Assembly (NCBI RefSeq): GCF_000374345.1
Contig: NZ_KB893981.1
Span: 33,237-97,236, forward strand
Reading direction: 5' to 3'
Length of the DNA: 64,000 bases
Source of the DNA: Heyndrickxia acidiproducens DSM 23148
GTDB taxonomy: Bacteria > Bacillota > Bacilli > Bacillales > Bacillaceae_C
Within the stretch, counting starts at the first letter, position 1. Each line of letters starts with the position of its first letter. Positions 18,458 to 27,695 of the stretch are shown in pieces. Both the position numbers and the translations under genes were made by a program. The notes beneath the pieces were generated by a model. The model saw nothing but the letters and a program-made list of their open reading frames with translations, ran no database searches and had not been told where the DNA came from.

Positions 18458-18514
18458 GCGGAACCCTGCTTTAGATGGCAAAGCAGGTGAAATCCTAATA
18501 AAAACGAGCTGATC

Positions 18515-18566
18515 TGCCGGGGTTGCCTGCAGCATGGAGAAAAACCGGCACTCTCCCGTTTTTTTT
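18515..18566 (+). terminator. Probable terminator after ccpN-yqfL
   Basis: TGCCGG pairs with CCGGCA and, inside the same stretch, GGAGA pairs with TCTCC next to eight T. A further hairpin (CCTGCTTT / AAAGCAGG) lies just upstream. The exact fold is uncertain. Confidence 0.5.
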
Positions 18567-18812
18567 TATGAGATCAGGAATATTTTTTGCAAATTCAAGT
18601 ATTTATTTATAGTCAAAACGCCGCAAGTATACTATAATAAAAAATTGTGATAAAAATGTATTTAAATTAGGTTTAGAGATGGCCGTAAAGGAATAAACTA
18701 TTTATTAGGAAATGTCAAGTCCGTTTTTGTAAAAAATTCGACAAAGCTAAAAAAAATCATGGAAGAATTGCAAAAAAAGCAGGATTCTGTGGAGTGATGT
18801 AGAATATTTAGC
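18567..18812. other. Gene-free stretch before yqxD
   Basis: Part of a 355-base gap between yqfL and yqxD, AT-rich. It holds the yqxD promoter candidate at 18610-18638 and no coding frame that I can support. Confidence 0.5.
18610..18638 (+). promoter_or_regulatory. SigA-type promoter candidate for yqxD-dnaG-sigA
   Basis: TAGTCA (18610-18615), 17-base spacer, TATAAT (18633-18638). The -10 box is perfect and the -35 matches 4 of 6. A start near 18645 leaves a leader of about 170 bases. Confidence 0.55.
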
Positions 18813-19271
18813 ATGAAAGACATTACCGTATTTGTTGATGCAGATGCCTGCCCGGTAAAAGAAGAGGCCGCAAAAGTTGCAAAACAGTTTGGGGCTGCCA
18901 GTATTTTTGTGGCATCCTATACGAACCGGATGGCGGATCCGGTGGAAGGGCGCTGGATTTATGTTGATCCGCACAAGGAGTCGGCTGACCTGTACATCAT
19001 GAATCATGTCGAAAAGAATGATATCGTGGTGACGCAGGATATCGGGCTGGCCAGTCTGGTTCTGCCCAAAAAAGCTTATGCGGTTTCTCCAAGAGGCAGT
19101 AAATATAATGAAACCTCAATCAATACGGCATTGGATTTTCGATATTTGGCTGCAAAAGAAAGGCGCCGTGGCAATTATGGAAAAGGGCCGAAACGGTTTA
19201 CCGCAGAGGACCGTGAACGTTTCAAGCTGTCATTGGCGGAAATCTTGTCCAACATAGAAATCAATAATTAG
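18813..19271 (+). CDS. yqxD: UPF0178 family protein YqxD
   Basis: Conserved protein of the UPF0178 (YaiI/YqxD) family with a PIN-like nuclease fold, biochemical role unknown. 152 residues with the family motif FVDADACPVKEEA at the N-terminus, DIVVTQDIGLASLVL in the middle and RRRGNYGKGPKRFT near the C-terminus; the conserved Asp residues suggest metal binding. The ribosome site is weak (GGAGTGATG far upstream). dnaG starts 13 bases after its stop, reproducing the yqxD-dnaG-sigA macromolecular synthesis cluster of bacilli. Confidence 0.9.
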   Translation: MKDITVFVDADACPVKEEAAKVAKQFGAASIFVASYTNRMADPVEGRWIYVDPHKESADLYIMNHVEKNDIVVTQDIGLASLVLPKKAYAVSPRGSKYNETSINTALDFRYLAAKERRRGNYGKGPKRFTAEDRERFKLSLAEILSNIEINN

Positions 19272-19284
19272 AAGGGATGTTTTC

Positions 19285-21099
19285 GTGGCAGAAATTATTC
19301 CTAATGAGAAGATCAATGAAATACGCCAATCGTCAGATATTGTCGAAATCATTAGCGAGTATGTGCAGCTAAAAAAACAGGGACGTAATTATTTCGGGTT
19401 ATGTCCTTTCCATGGTGAAAATACCCCTTCCTTTTCGGTTTCGGCTGAAAAACAAATTTTTCATTGTTTCGGCTGTGGAGCGGGCGGCAATGTATTTACG
19501 TTCATCATGGATATTGAAGGGATCTCGTTTCAGGAAGCCGTCGTGAAACTTGCGCAAAAGTCAAACATAGCGCTCGAGTTGCCGGATCAGGCAGAAACGC
19601 CAAAGCAAATGAATCCGGAAACGGCTGAGATGCTGAAGGCACATGAACTTCTTCAAAAATTGTACCATCATCTGCTTGTCCACACAAAAGAAGGGCAGCC
19701 GGCATTGGAATATCTGCGCGGGCGCGGGTTTACCGATGAAAGTATTGAGAAATTCGGCATTGGCTATGCGCTGCCTAACTGGGATTTTGCAGTGAAAATG
19801 CTTCAGAAGAGGGGATATGCCCTCCCTGTACTTGAAAAAGGCGGGCTTATTATCCAAAATGACCGGGATCATGCATACTTTGACCGGTTCAGGGATCGGA
19901 TTATGTTCCCAATTATTGATACCAAAGGGAGAATTATTGCTTTTGCCGGCAGGGCGTTCCGAAATGGCGACCAGCCTAAATATATGAACAGCCCCGAAAC
20001 AACGCTTTTTAACAAAAGTTCGCTGCTTTTTAATTTACACCGGGCCAGAAGCCAGATCCGGAAGAAACAGCAGGCCGTCCTTTTTGAAGGCTACGCAGAT
20101 GTTATCTCGGCGGATCGGGCAGGAGTGCAAAACGGCATTGCGACGATGGGCACTTCCATTACGCCTGAACATGTCCAAATGATCAGAAGGCTGACAGACA
20201 GTGTGGTGATTTGCTATGATTCGGATTCCGCCGGGATTTCCGCTGCTTACCGGGCGGGAACGATGTTGAGCGAAAACGGTTGTGAAGTACGTGTTGCGCA
20301 AATGCCAAAAGGATTAGACCCTGATGACTACATCAACCAAAACGGCGGAGAAAAGTTCCGGGCAGATGTAATAGGGGCCAGCCTCACTTTTATGTCTTTT
20401 AAAATGAATTACTTCCGCATGAATAAAAATCTCCAAAATGAAGGAGAAAAGCTGCAGTATATAGAAGAAGTAATACAGGAAATTTCCAAACTGGAAAAAG
20501 CCGTTGAAAAAGATTTATATCTGCGCCAGCTGTCAGATGAATTCTCCTTGTCTTTGGACGCTTTAAAAGAACAGGAACGGGAAATAAGCGCGCTTGCCAA
20601 CAAAAAGGCGGCATACAAACGGCGCAGCAAACAGCCTCCTGAACGTATGGCGGCGCCTTCCGGAAATGCCGTTCTTCCTGCAAACCTGACCGCAGAAAGG
20701 CGACTTTTGGCCTATATGTTAAAGGATGGGGAGATCGCCTATAAAGTAAAGGAACTCCTTCATGGAAACACTTTTTACGGCGATGAGCACCAGGCGGTTT
20801 TTACGTACTTGCTTGGCTATTACGAAGAAGGGAATCCCCCGGATGCCAGCACATTTATTTCTTACCTGCCCGATAAGAAGCTGCAAAGAACCGTTGTTGA
20901 GATTGAAATGATGACGATCAATGAAGAATTGACAGATGCAGAGCTGGAAGACTATGTGAATTATGTGCTAAAACACCAAAAACTGATGCAAATCAGGGAA
21001 AAACAAAGGGCACAAAAAGATGCTGAGCGGCAGCACGACCTCCAAAAGGCGCTGCAGCTGGCCGGCGAAATTATTGCATTGCAAAAGTCCATGACTTAA
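19285..21099 (+). CDS. dnaG: DNA primase DnaG
   Basis: Synthesises RNA primers at the replication fork. 604 residues: N-terminal CHC2 zinc finger (CPFHGENTPSF and CFGCG, about 38-65), TOPRIM core with FEGYADVISA and CYDSDSAG (about 260-315) and a C-terminal helicase-interaction domain (about 450-604) that would bind DnaC. GTG start with GAAGGGATG upstream. sigA follows after 78 bases, the classic primase-sigma operon. Confidence 0.97.
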   Translation: MAEIIPNEKINEIRQSSDIVEIISEYVQLKKQGRNYFGLCPFHGENTPSFSVSAEKQIFHCFGCGAGGNVFTFIMDIEGISFQEAVVKLAQKSNIALELPDQAETPKQMNPETAEMLKAHELLQKLYHHLLVHTKEGQPALEYLRGRGFTDESIEKFGIGYALPNWDFAVKMLQKRGYALPVLEKGGLIIQNDRDHAYFDRFRDRIMFPIIDTKGRIIAFAGRAFRNGDQPKYMNSPETTLFNKSSLLFNLHRARSQIRKKQQAVLFEGYADVISADRAGVQNGIATMGTSITPEHVQMIRRLTDSVVICYDSDSAGISAAYRAGTMLSENGCEVRVAQMPKGLDPDDYINQNGGEKFRADVIGASLTFMSFKMNYFRMNKNLQNEGEKLQYIEEVIQEISKLEKAVEKDLYLRQLSDEFSLSLDALKEQEREISALANKKAAYKRRSKQPPERMAAPSGNAVLPANLTAERRLLAYMLKDGEIAYKVKELLHGNTFYGDEHQAVFTYLLGYYEEGNPPDASTFISYLPDKKLQRTVVEIEMMTINEELTDAELEDYVNYVLKHQKLMQIREKQRAQKDAERQHDLQKALQLAGEIIALQKSMT

Positions 21100-21177
21100 T
21101 TCGGCTTTTTGCGATCATTAACATAGATGTGCAATGGACCATTGCCCGTGTTGAAATTGTTGGAAGGAGGGGGACAT

Positions 21178-22326
21178 ATGGCTGAAAAGTCAGCACGTTC
21201 CAAGGAAGTAGAAGAAACTGAATTCACCCTTAAACAAGTAAAAGAACAACTCGTTGAACGCGGAAAAAAACGGGGTTTCCTCACATATGAAACCATTTCA
21301 AATAAGCTGAGCCATTTTGAATTGACATCGGACCAAATGGATGAATTTTATGAATATCTGGGTGAGCAGGGAATTGATATTACGGATGACCATGACACGA
21401 ATACACATGAAGATGACGATGCTCCAACACATCATGAGCTGCAAAAAGAAAACGATGAGGAGTTTGATCTGAATGATCTGAGCGTTCCTCCCGGTGTAAA
21501 AATCAATGATCCGGTGCGCATGTATTTAAAAGAAATCGGGCGCGTCGACCTTCTATCCGCTGACGAAGAAATTAAACTGGCCCAAAGGATTGAGAAGGGG
21601 GACGAAGAAGCGAAACGCCGGCTTGCCGAAGCCAATCTCCGCCTTGTTGTCAGCATTGCAAAGAGATATGTGGGCCGCGGCATGCAGTTTCTCGATTTGA
21701 TCCAGGAAGGCAATATGGGCCTGATTAAAGCGGTAGAAAAGTTTGACTACCAAAAAGGATACAAATTCAGCACTTATGCAACCTGGTGGATTCGCCAGGC
21801 CATCACCAGGGCAATCGCAGACCAGGCGAGAACGATCCGCATTCCGGTTCATATGGTTGAAACCATTAATAAATTAATCCGTGTGCAACGGTCACTGCTG
21901 CAGGATCTCGGCAGGGAACCAAGCCCGGAGGAAATCGCCGAGGAAATGGACATTTCTCCGGAAAAAGTCAGGGAAATCATCAAAATCGCACAAGAACCTG
22001 TCTCCCTGGAAACGCCGATTGGAGAGGAAGACGATTCGCATTTGGGCGACTTTATTGAGGACCAGGACGCAACATCTCCTTCCGACCATGCTGCTTATGA
22101 GTTATTAAAAGAACAATTGGAAGACGTTTTGGATACGTTAACCGACAGGGAAGAAAATGTGCTCCGCCTCCGTTTTGGCCTTGATGACGGGCGTACGCGC
22201 ACTTTGGAAGAAGTCGGCAAAGTATTTGGCGTTACGCGTGAACGGATCCGCCAGATTGAGGCAAAAGCGTTACGGAAACTGCGCCATCCGAGCAGAAGCA
22301 AACGCCTGAAAGATTTCCTCGAATAA
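21178..22326 (+). CDS. sigA: RNA polymerase primary sigma factor SigA
   Basis: Housekeeping sigma-70 factor that recognises TTGACA/TATAAT promoters. 382 residues with the acidic region 1.1-like N-terminus, region 2 ([35 protein letters not shown]), region 3 and region 4 HTH ([20 protein letters not shown]). The ATG at 21178 has GGAAGGAGGGGG directly upstream; an in-frame ATG at 21127 lacks a ribosome site. Ends before a hairpin terminator. Confidence 0.98.
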   Translation: MAEKSARSKEVEETEFTLKQVKEQLVERGKKRGFLTYETISNKLSHFELTSDQMDEFYEYLGEQGIDITDDHDTNTHEDDDAPTHHELQKENDEEFDLNDLSVPPGVKINDPVRMYLKEIGRVDLLSADEEIKLAQRIEKGDEEAKRRLAEANLRLVVSIAKRYVGRGMQFLDLIQEGNMGLIKAVEKFDYQKGYKFSTYATWWIRQAITRAIADQARTIRIPVHMVETINKLIRVQRSLLQDLGREPSPEEIAEEMDISPEKVREIIKIAQEPVSLETPIGEEDDSHLGDFIEDQDATSPSDHAAYELLKEQLEDVLDTLTDREENVLRLRFGLDDGRTRTLEEVGKVFGVTRERIRQIEAKALRKLRHPSRSKRLKDFLE

Positions 22327-22414
22327 GCTGCCTCTTTACTGCTTTGAATAGGTTTTGGGAACAAAGGCGTCTGTGCTTTTCATACACTTAAGCACCGGCG
22401 CCGATGTTTATCCG

Positions 22415-22442
22415 GTTTACTTCTTTTGGAGTAAACTTTTTT
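22415..22442 (+). terminator. Terminator downstream of sigA
   Basis: GTTTACTTC, loop TTTT, GGAGTAAAC (one G-U pair) followed by six T. It lies directly before the next gene's ribosome site, so that gene may depend on read-through or an unseen promoter. Confidence 0.8.
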
Positions 22443-22461
22443 CTTGCAGAAAGGGATCATC

Positions 22462-23043
22462 ATGCACGCTTTGGCCGAATGTTTCAATAGGGATGTGCAA
22501 AAAATGGACGATGCTAAGAAAACGATCATTGTAAATGAAATAAAAATGTGGAAGAACAACCATATGATTCCAAAAGAATACTGCGACTTTTTACTTGCGC
22601 TTTACAATGAAGGCACTGACGGCACGGATAAAAACAGCAAGGGAAGACAGCACTTACAGCCCGGGAAATTGGCCATATCTTCCGCTTTCATTTTTGTGCT
22701 GGCCTGTATTGCTGTATTTGTCATATATTTTACTGAATTACATTTTATTTTGCAAACAGTGATTTTGACGGGTTTTGTCGGAATCTTACTTTTTCTGGGA
22801 ATTCATTATTCTAATAAAGAATTTTTTTATCCGCTCTTCTATATTGGAGCCGCTATTATCTTGTTGTTTCTAACCGTTTTGGTGAATGAAAGATTATTTG
22901 GTAATCATCCCCATACCCTTTATGCGTTGCTTTTTTTTCACTGTGCGCTGTGGTTCTTTGTCGGAAAAACCTGCAAGCTGGCGTTTTTTACAATATCCGG
23001 GGTACTGGGCGCAGTCGTACTGATAATATCTATTGTAATATAG
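22462..23043 (+). CDS. Hypothetical multi-pass membrane protein
   Basis: Not recognised as a named family. 193 residues: a soluble, charged N-terminus of about 60 residues (with KMWKNNHMIPKEYCDFLLAL, typical of small Bacillus membrane proteins downstream of sigA), then five or six predicted hydrophobic helices from about residue 73 to the end. The ATG is preceded by GAAAGGG. It sits alone between the sigA terminator and cccA. Base composition resembles the neighbours. Could be a transport or stress-related membrane protein; nothing in the sequence decides this. Confidence 0.7.
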   Translation: MHALAECFNRDVQKMDDAKKTIIVNEIKMWKNNHMIPKEYCDFLLALYNEGTDGTDKNSKGRQHLQPGKLAISSAFIFVLACIAVFVIYFTELHFILQTVILTGFVGILLFLGIHYSNKEFFYPLFYIGAAIILLFLTVLVNERLFGNHPHTLYALLFFHCALWFFVGKTCKLAFFTISGVLGAVVLIISIVI

Positions 23044-23142
23044 ATAAAAAAGTTTTTTAAAAGATTTTGTAATTTTTGCTACTTTTCGTATGTCCCTTTT
23101 TAAAAGCTGTGGATATTTACCAGGCTTTATTATAAACGATAG

Positions 23143-23156
23143 TGTAAGCGCAATCA
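23143..23156 (+). promoter_or_regulatory. Candidate catabolite-responsive element (cre) before cccA
   Basis: TGTAAGCGCAATCA matches the CcpA consensus TGWAANCGNTNWCA at every fixed position but one. It lies 125 bases upstream of the cccA start. B. subtilis cytochrome c550 is known to be repressed by glucose. Binding is inferred. Confidence 0.45.
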
Positions 23157-23280
23157 ATATGAAAACGAAAAAAGAAATCTCTTTATGTTAGGGGTTTCCT
23201 TATTAAAAATTTTCAGTTAAAATAGAAGCAAAGTACTGTTAGCATGTTTGAAAAGACACGGATACGAGGGGGAAAATTTG

Positions 23281-23649
23281 GTGAAAAAAAATCCTGTTAT
23301 ACCCTACTTGCTGATTATGGCGCTGGGGCTCGTACTTGTTTTTTTTCTCTCGCTTAAAGGGGTAGGCGATGCAAAGGAATCCGCAAAAGAAAAGGAGAAT
23401 CCGAAAACAGCACAGACTGCAGACGCAAAGTTTGATCCTGAAGGTTTTGCCAAAAAAAACTGTGTGACCTGCCACGGAGACAACTTGCAGGGATCTTCCG
23501 GGCCAAGTCTGCATGGAGTCGGGGAAAAATTATCGAAGGACAAAATTAAGGACGTACTCAAAAACGGCACGAGCGGCGGCATGCCTGCGGGATTGGTGCC
23601 CCCGGAACATACGGATGAGATGGCTGATTGGGTGTCCAAATTGAAATAA
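23281..23649 (+). CDS. cccA: Cytochrome c550, membrane-anchored
   Basis: Small c-type cytochrome carrying electrons on the outer face of the membrane. 122 residues: one N-terminal membrane anchor (PVIPYLLIMALGLVLVFFLS), a charged linker and a haem domain with CVTCH (covalent haem site) and the likely axial Met in GGMPAG. The GTG at 23281 with CGAGGGGG upstream aligns with the B. subtilis start; an earlier in-frame ATG is unlikely. A cre-like site lies upstream. Confidence 0.94.
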   Translation: MKKNPVIPYLLIMALGLVLVFFLSLKGVGDAKESAKEKENPKTAQTADAKFDPEGFAKKNCVTCHGDNLQGSSGPSLHGVGEKLSKDKIKDVLKNGTSGGMPAGLVPPEHTDEMADWVSKLK

Positions 23650-23660
23650 TCGGGGTTTTT

Positions 23661-23705
23661 CCCTTCAGAAGAAAAATTTTGTCTGGAGGGGGATCCCTTT
23701 TTTTT
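23661..23705 (+). terminator. Terminator of cccA
   Basis: CCCTTCAGA pairs with TCTGGAGGG (one G-U), and GGATCCC then leads into eight T. Begins 11 bases after the stop codon. Confidence 0.7.
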
Positions 23706-23755
23706 GTGGCAAAAAGTGGCTACAATAGAAGTATCTTATGCAAAGTGGTGAAAAG

Positions 23756-24460
23756 ATGAACAGTGAAAAACTTTCAAAACGGCTCGCAGCAGTGGCCGCT
23801 TATATCCCCAAACAGGCCAGGCTCGCGGATATCGGTTCCGACCATGCCTATCTGCCTTGCTACTGCGTGAAAAACGGGATTGCGGACCGTGCAATCGCTG
23901 GAGAAGTCGTGGAAGGGCCTTACCGTTCTGCCCTGAACCGGGTGGAAAAGGCCGGTCTAAAGCATAAAATTGCAGTCAGAAAGGGTAACGGGCTTGAAGT
24001 CCTTTCGCCGCAAGAAGCAGACTGCATTACCATAGCTGGAATGGGCGGGTCTTTAATTACGTCAATTTTAGAGAGAGGAAAAGCAAAGTTGTCCGGGGTA
24101 AAGCGGCTGGTTTTGCAGCCAAATGTTGGAGCGGTCTTTGTGAGAAGATGGTGCGCTGAAAACGGCTGGCAGATCGTCCATGAAGAAATTCTTGAAGAAG
24201 ATGGAAAAATTTATGAAATCATTGTCGCAGATGCTGTCGGGGAGCGCCGCCCTTACCAATTGCCGGCAGCGGAACTGTTGATGGGACCGTTTTTAATCAA
24301 GGAAAAAAATCAGGCTTTCCGGAAAAAGTGGACAGCCGAAAAAAGAAAATGGCAGCACATCTTAGAAAGCATGTCTGAAGCACATACAAATGCAGAACTC
24401 GCAGATAAGAAAAAAGAATTGCTGCATGCCATTTCTTTGGTGGAGGAGGTTTTACAATGA
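23756..24460 (+). CDS. trmK: tRNA (adenine22-N1)-methyltransferase TrmK
   Basis: SAM-dependent enzyme that makes m1A at position 22 of tRNA. 234 residues with a Rossmann domain (LADIGSDHAYLP as the SAM loop, TIAGMGGSLI) and a helical C-terminal coiled-coil part. The ATG at 23756 gives MNSEKLSKRL, the family start, with AGTGGTG upstream. It overlaps yqfO by 4 bases (ATGA), the same gene pair as in B. subtilis (yqfN-yqfO). Confidence 0.94.
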   Translation: MNSEKLSKRLAAVAAYIPKQARLADIGSDHAYLPCYCVKNGIADRAIAGEVVEGPYRSALNRVEKAGLKHKIAVRKGNGLEVLSPQEADCITIAGMGGSLITSILERGKAKLSGVKRLVLQPNVGAVFVRRWCAENGWQIVHEEILEEDGKIYEIIVADAVGERRPYQLPAAELLMGPFLIKEKNQAFRKKWTAEKRKWQHILESMSEAHTNAELADKKKELLHAISLVEEVLQ

Positions 24461-25575
24461 AAAAAGTAAACGGGTATGAAATCATTCAGTTGTTTGAACG
24501 GTTTGCACCTAAAAAATATGCGCTGGAAGGCGACCCGGTCGGATTGCAGATCGGGCAATTAAATCGTCCGGTAAAGAATGTGCTCATTGCACTCGATGTT
24601 TTGGAAGACGTGGTGGATGAAGCAATCGAAAAAGATGTGCAATTAATCATTGCCCACCATCCGCCGATTTTCAGGCCGTTAAAAAAGCTGGCCACTGACA
24701 CGCCGCAGGGAAGGCTTCTGGAAAAATGCATAAAAAATGGGATTGCGGTTTATGCTGCGCATACGAACCTGGATGTTGCCCCGGGCGGTGTCAACGATCT
24801 TTTGGCGAAGGCTCTGCGGCTGCAACATACAGAAGTTTTATCGCCGACATATGAAGACAAGTTGAAAAAATTAGCCGTCTATGTCCCGGTTTCCCATGAA
24901 GAACAGGTAAGAACGGCACTTGGCAATGCCGGATGCGGGGCGATTGGCAATTACAGCCATTGTTCGTTCTCGGTTCAAGGCACTGGCCGGTTTTTGCCTG
25001 GGAAAGATACGCATCCGTACATTGGAAAAAGAGGCCAATTGGAAGAAACTGCAGAAGTCAGGATTGAAACGATTTATCCGGTTTCGCTTGAAAAAAAGAT
25101 TCTGCATGCCGTGTTGAAAGCCCATCCGTATGAGGAACCTGCCTATGATATTTATCCTGTTGGGAATGAAGGCATGGTGCTCGGCCTTGGCAGAATCGGC
25201 GAGTTAAATGAGGCGGTGACGCTGGAGGAATTTGCCGGGCAAGTCAAAGCCGCGCTCGATGTCAAAGCGCTGCGTGTTGTCGGAAATTTGCAGGATAAAG
25301 TGAAAAAAGTAGCGGTACTGGGCGGTGACGGCAACAAATATTTTTCCGAGGCAAAATGGAAGGGCGCCGATGTATTTGTGACGGGCGATTTTTACTATCA
25401 TAATGCCCATGACGCGCTGGCAATGGGCTTAAACGTAGTTGACCCCGGCCATAATGTGGAAAAGGTGATGAAAAAAGGGGTTGCCGGGTTTTTGCGGAAA
25501 GCGTGTGCGGACAAGCAGTACGAGGCCACGATCCTTGAGTCGGCCGTCCATACCGATCCGTTTACTTTTCTTTAA
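24457..25575 (+). CDS. yqfO: Nif3-like dinuclear metal center protein YqfO
   Basis: Member of the NIF3 / GTP cyclohydrolase I type 2 homologue family; binds two metal ions, enzymatic role unclear. 372 residues: the NIF3 domain is split by an inserted PII-like domain (about 130-235), as in the B. cereus and S. aureus structures. Metal-site segments are LIIAHHPPIF, YAAHTNLDVAPGG and, near the end, DPGHNVEK. It overlaps trmK by four bases and has a GGAGGAGG ribosome site. Confidence 0.93.
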   Translation: MKKVNGYEIIQLFERFAPKKYALEGDPVGLQIGQLNRPVKNVLIALDVLEDVVDEAIEKDVQLIIAHHPPIFRPLKKLATDTPQGRLLEKCIKNGIAVYAAHTNLDVAPGGVNDLLAKALRLQHTEVLSPTYEDKLKKLAVYVPVSHEEQVRTALGNAGCGAIGNYSHCSFSVQGTGRFLPGKDTHPYIGKRGQLEETAEVRIETIYPVSLEKKILHAVLKAHPYEEPAYDIYPVGNEGMVLGLGRIGELNEAVTLEEFAGQVKAALDVKALRVVGNLQDKVKKVAVLGGDGNKYFSEAKWKGADVFVTGDFYYHNAHDALAMGLNVVDPGHNVEKVMKKGVAGFLRKACADKQYEATILESAVHTDPFTFL

Positions 25576-25607
25576 GCGGGCGCCCGGCTAACAGGCATCT
25601 TGAAACG

Positions 25608-25650
25608 AAAATCCCCGGCACTTCGTGATAAAGTGCCAGGGATTTTTAAT
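25608..25650. terminator. Bidirectional terminator between yqfO and ispH
   Basis: AAAATCCCCGGCACTT, 7-base loop, AAGTGCCAGGGATTTTT. A-rich left and T-rich right ends let it serve both convergent genes. Confidence 0.88.
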
Positions 25651-25653
25651 CCG

Positions 25654-26613
25654 TCAAGCTTTGCGGGAGAGCGCCGGATTTTTCACTTTTGGAAGGATTT
25701 TGCTTAACGGCACTTTCCGTTCATGCTGCCAGGTTGTTTCGTCTTCGGGATCGTATTGTTCTAAAAAGGCAATCACTTCCCGCACAATGGGTGTGGGAGT
25801 GGAGGCCCCGGCTGTCACAGCTGTTTTTGAAACATCCTTTAGCCATTCCAATTTGATTTCGGAAACATCGGCGATGCGGTATGCTTTTGTGTGCGCAATT
25901 TCTTCCGATACCTGGGCAAGCCGGTTTGAATTATTGCTTCTCGGGTCACCAACTACAAGCAGCAGATCTGCTTCCTTTGCCTGCTCGGCAACTGCTTCCT
26001 GGCGGATTTGCGTTGCATGGCAGATCTCGTTATGCTTTTCGGCGGCAGGGTATTTCTGCTGCACGAGTTCCATAATATCGGACACATCCCACTGGCTCAT
26101 CGTTGTCTGGTTCGTGACGATCACTTTTTCATTGCGGATATCAAGTGCTTCCACATCTGCTTTCGTCTCGACCAGGTGAACGATATGCGGGGCCACCCCT
26201 TTTGCACCTTCAGGCTCGGGATGGCCTTTTTTTCCGATATAGATGACATCATAGCCTTCTTTTTCTTTTTCACGGATCAAATCATGCGTTTTCGTTACAT
26301 CCGGGCATGTGGCATCAATGGCCACCAGCCCTTTTTCCTCCGCAAGGGCGCGGACTTCGGGCGAAACGCCGTGTGCGGTAAAAATAACGGTGCCCGTTTT
26401 TACTTTTTCCAATATTTCTTTACGGTTTTTTCCGTCAAGGGTAATGATCCCGTCTTCTTCAAATGCATCTGTTACATGCTGGTTATGGACGATCATGCCG
26501 AGTATGTAGATCGGGCGCGGCAAGGTTTTATCTAAAGCGGCATTGCGTGCAATGACCATTGCGTCCACAACACCGTAGCAGTATCCACGGGGAGAAATCT
26601 TAATTACTTCCAT
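25654..26613 (-). CDS. ispH: 4-hydroxy-3-methylbut-2-enyl diphosphate reductase IspH
   Basis: Last enzyme of the MEP isoprenoid pathway: reduces HMBPP to IPP and DMAPP using a [4Fe-4S] cluster. 319 residues with the three cluster cysteines (in [20 protein letters not shown] and [11 protein letters not shown]) and the substrate-binding motifs TAHGVSPE and [13 protein letters not shown]. The start at 26613 has AGGAGG seven bases upstream; longer frames are not supported. ispG, the preceding pathway step, is encoded about 10 kb away on the same strand. Corresponds to B. subtilis yqfP. Confidence 0.97.
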   Translation of the reverse strand: MEVIKISPRGYCYGVVDAMVIARNAALDKTLPRPIYILGMIVHNQHVTDAFEEDGIITLDGKNRKEILEKVKTGTVIFTAHGVSPEVRALAEEKGLVAIDATCPDVTKTHDLIREKEKEGYDVIYIGKKGHPEPEGAKGVAPHIVHLVETKADVEALDIRNEKVIVTNQTTMSQWDVSDIMELVQQKYPAAEKHNEICHATQIRQEAVAEQAKEADLLLVVGDPRSNNSNRLAQVSEEIAHTKAYRIADVSEIKLEWLKDVSKTAVTAGASTPTPIVREVIAFLEQYDPEDETTWQHERKVPLSKILPKVKNPALSRKA

Positions 26614-26751
26614 TTTCATCCTCCTAATTGGGCTTTGTTTGGACAAGATCTGTACGAAGTCACATAAAATTTCACACGATTTCAATGATATTATATCGGA
26701 ATTCAGCGCAATGTTCAAAACGAAGCACAACAGGCGCGGCAGGCTGTAACC

Positions 26752-26785
26752 TTAAAAACCGTTTGTACAGCGCGTACAAACGGTT
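26752..26785 (-). terminator. Terminator of yqfQ (leftward)
   Basis: AACCGTTTGTAC, loop, GTACAAACGGTT: a perfect 12-bp stem followed on the minus strand by a T run. Confidence 0.87.
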
Positions 26786-26794
26786 GATAGCGGT

Positions 26795-27505
26795 CTAGAT
26801 AAACAGTTTGGGTACCGAAGCGCCTTCCGGTTGCCTTTTTTCGTGCTTGGGTTTGGCTGCTGCCGGGCTGCCGGCGGTTTCTGCTGTTGTTGTCTGCCGG
26901 CTTTGACGCGATTTTTTTGCAGTTGTTGCACCAGTTTTACGGGTTGTTTTACGGGTTGTTTTGGCGCCGCTTGTTGGCTGCTCATCTGCTGCTTCGTTAT
27001 CCGCATCGTTTTCTGTATCATTTTCTGTATCGTTTTCAGCATCATTTGCCGGGGCATTTTTTAAACTGCGGTACATCTTCCACATCGCAGGCAGGTTTTT
27101 CACGATCGGGCCGTACTGCTGGATGACCGGGCCGACCTGCTGCGCGGTTTTCAGGACGTTTTGGGTATTGTTTAAAAATGAACTGATTGAATTTGGATTG
27201 GCTAAAGTTTTGATCAGCGAGCCCCCGCCATCTGCCCCCCTTTGAAAAGCATTTGCGGCATTCGCGGCAGCGCCCTGCCCGCCGCGCTGGAACAATCTTG
27301 ACAGCAGGCCGCCCTGCCCGCGCCCCTGTCCCATCATGCTGCGGCTGCCTAATACACGGGCGTTTTGCCCGAATGGCGCGGGTCTCCCCACCGGCTGTTG
27401 GAAGTTTACCGGGCGCCCCATGATCATCGGGTTCCGCTGGATCTGCCCCATGGGTCTCCCAAAATTTGCCTGGCCAAACGTCGGCGAAATATTTCTTGGC
27501 GGCAT
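26795..27505 (-). CDS. yqfQ: VrrA/YqfQ family protein, low complexity
   Basis: 236-residue protein of the YqfQ / VrrA family (B. anthracis VrrA is the gene behind a classic VNTR marker); function unknown, probably spore-related. The N-terminal half is rich in Gly, Pro, Gln, Asn and Arg, followed by a more ordered region (SLIKTLANPNSISSFLNN ... PAMWKMYRSLKN), then a low-complexity tail with NDTENDTENDADNE and TTRKTTRKT repeats and a basic Lys/Arg/Thr stretch. The ATG at 27505 has AAGGAG nine bases upstream and is preferred over earlier in-frame starts. Single gene, divergent from cshB. Confidence 0.8.
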   Translation of the reverse strand: MPPRNISPTFGQANFGRPMGQIQRNPMIMGRPVNFQQPVGRPAPFGQNARVLGSRSMMGQGRGQGGLLSRLFQRGGQGAAANAANAFQRGADGGGSLIKTLANPNSISSFLNNTQNVLKTAQQVGPVIQQYGPIVKNLPAMWKMYRSLKNAPANDAENDTENDTENDADNEAADEQPTSGAKTTRKTTRKTGATTAKKSRQSRQTTTAETAGSPAAAKPKHEKRQPEGASVPKLFI

Positions 27506-27695
27506 TTTCAACATCTCCTTTTCTTCAAACATATTGCCCGCTAATACTATATGCATGATGGCCTGAAACGTCTGGTAACGGGGCGGAAATCTTTCCACTG
27601 TTGGAAGATATGGATGGGAGAGTGGAAGTTTTTTTAAATGTCGATTATAATAACAAGACGTTCATATTGCGGGTGGAATAAAAAGGAGTGGAAAA

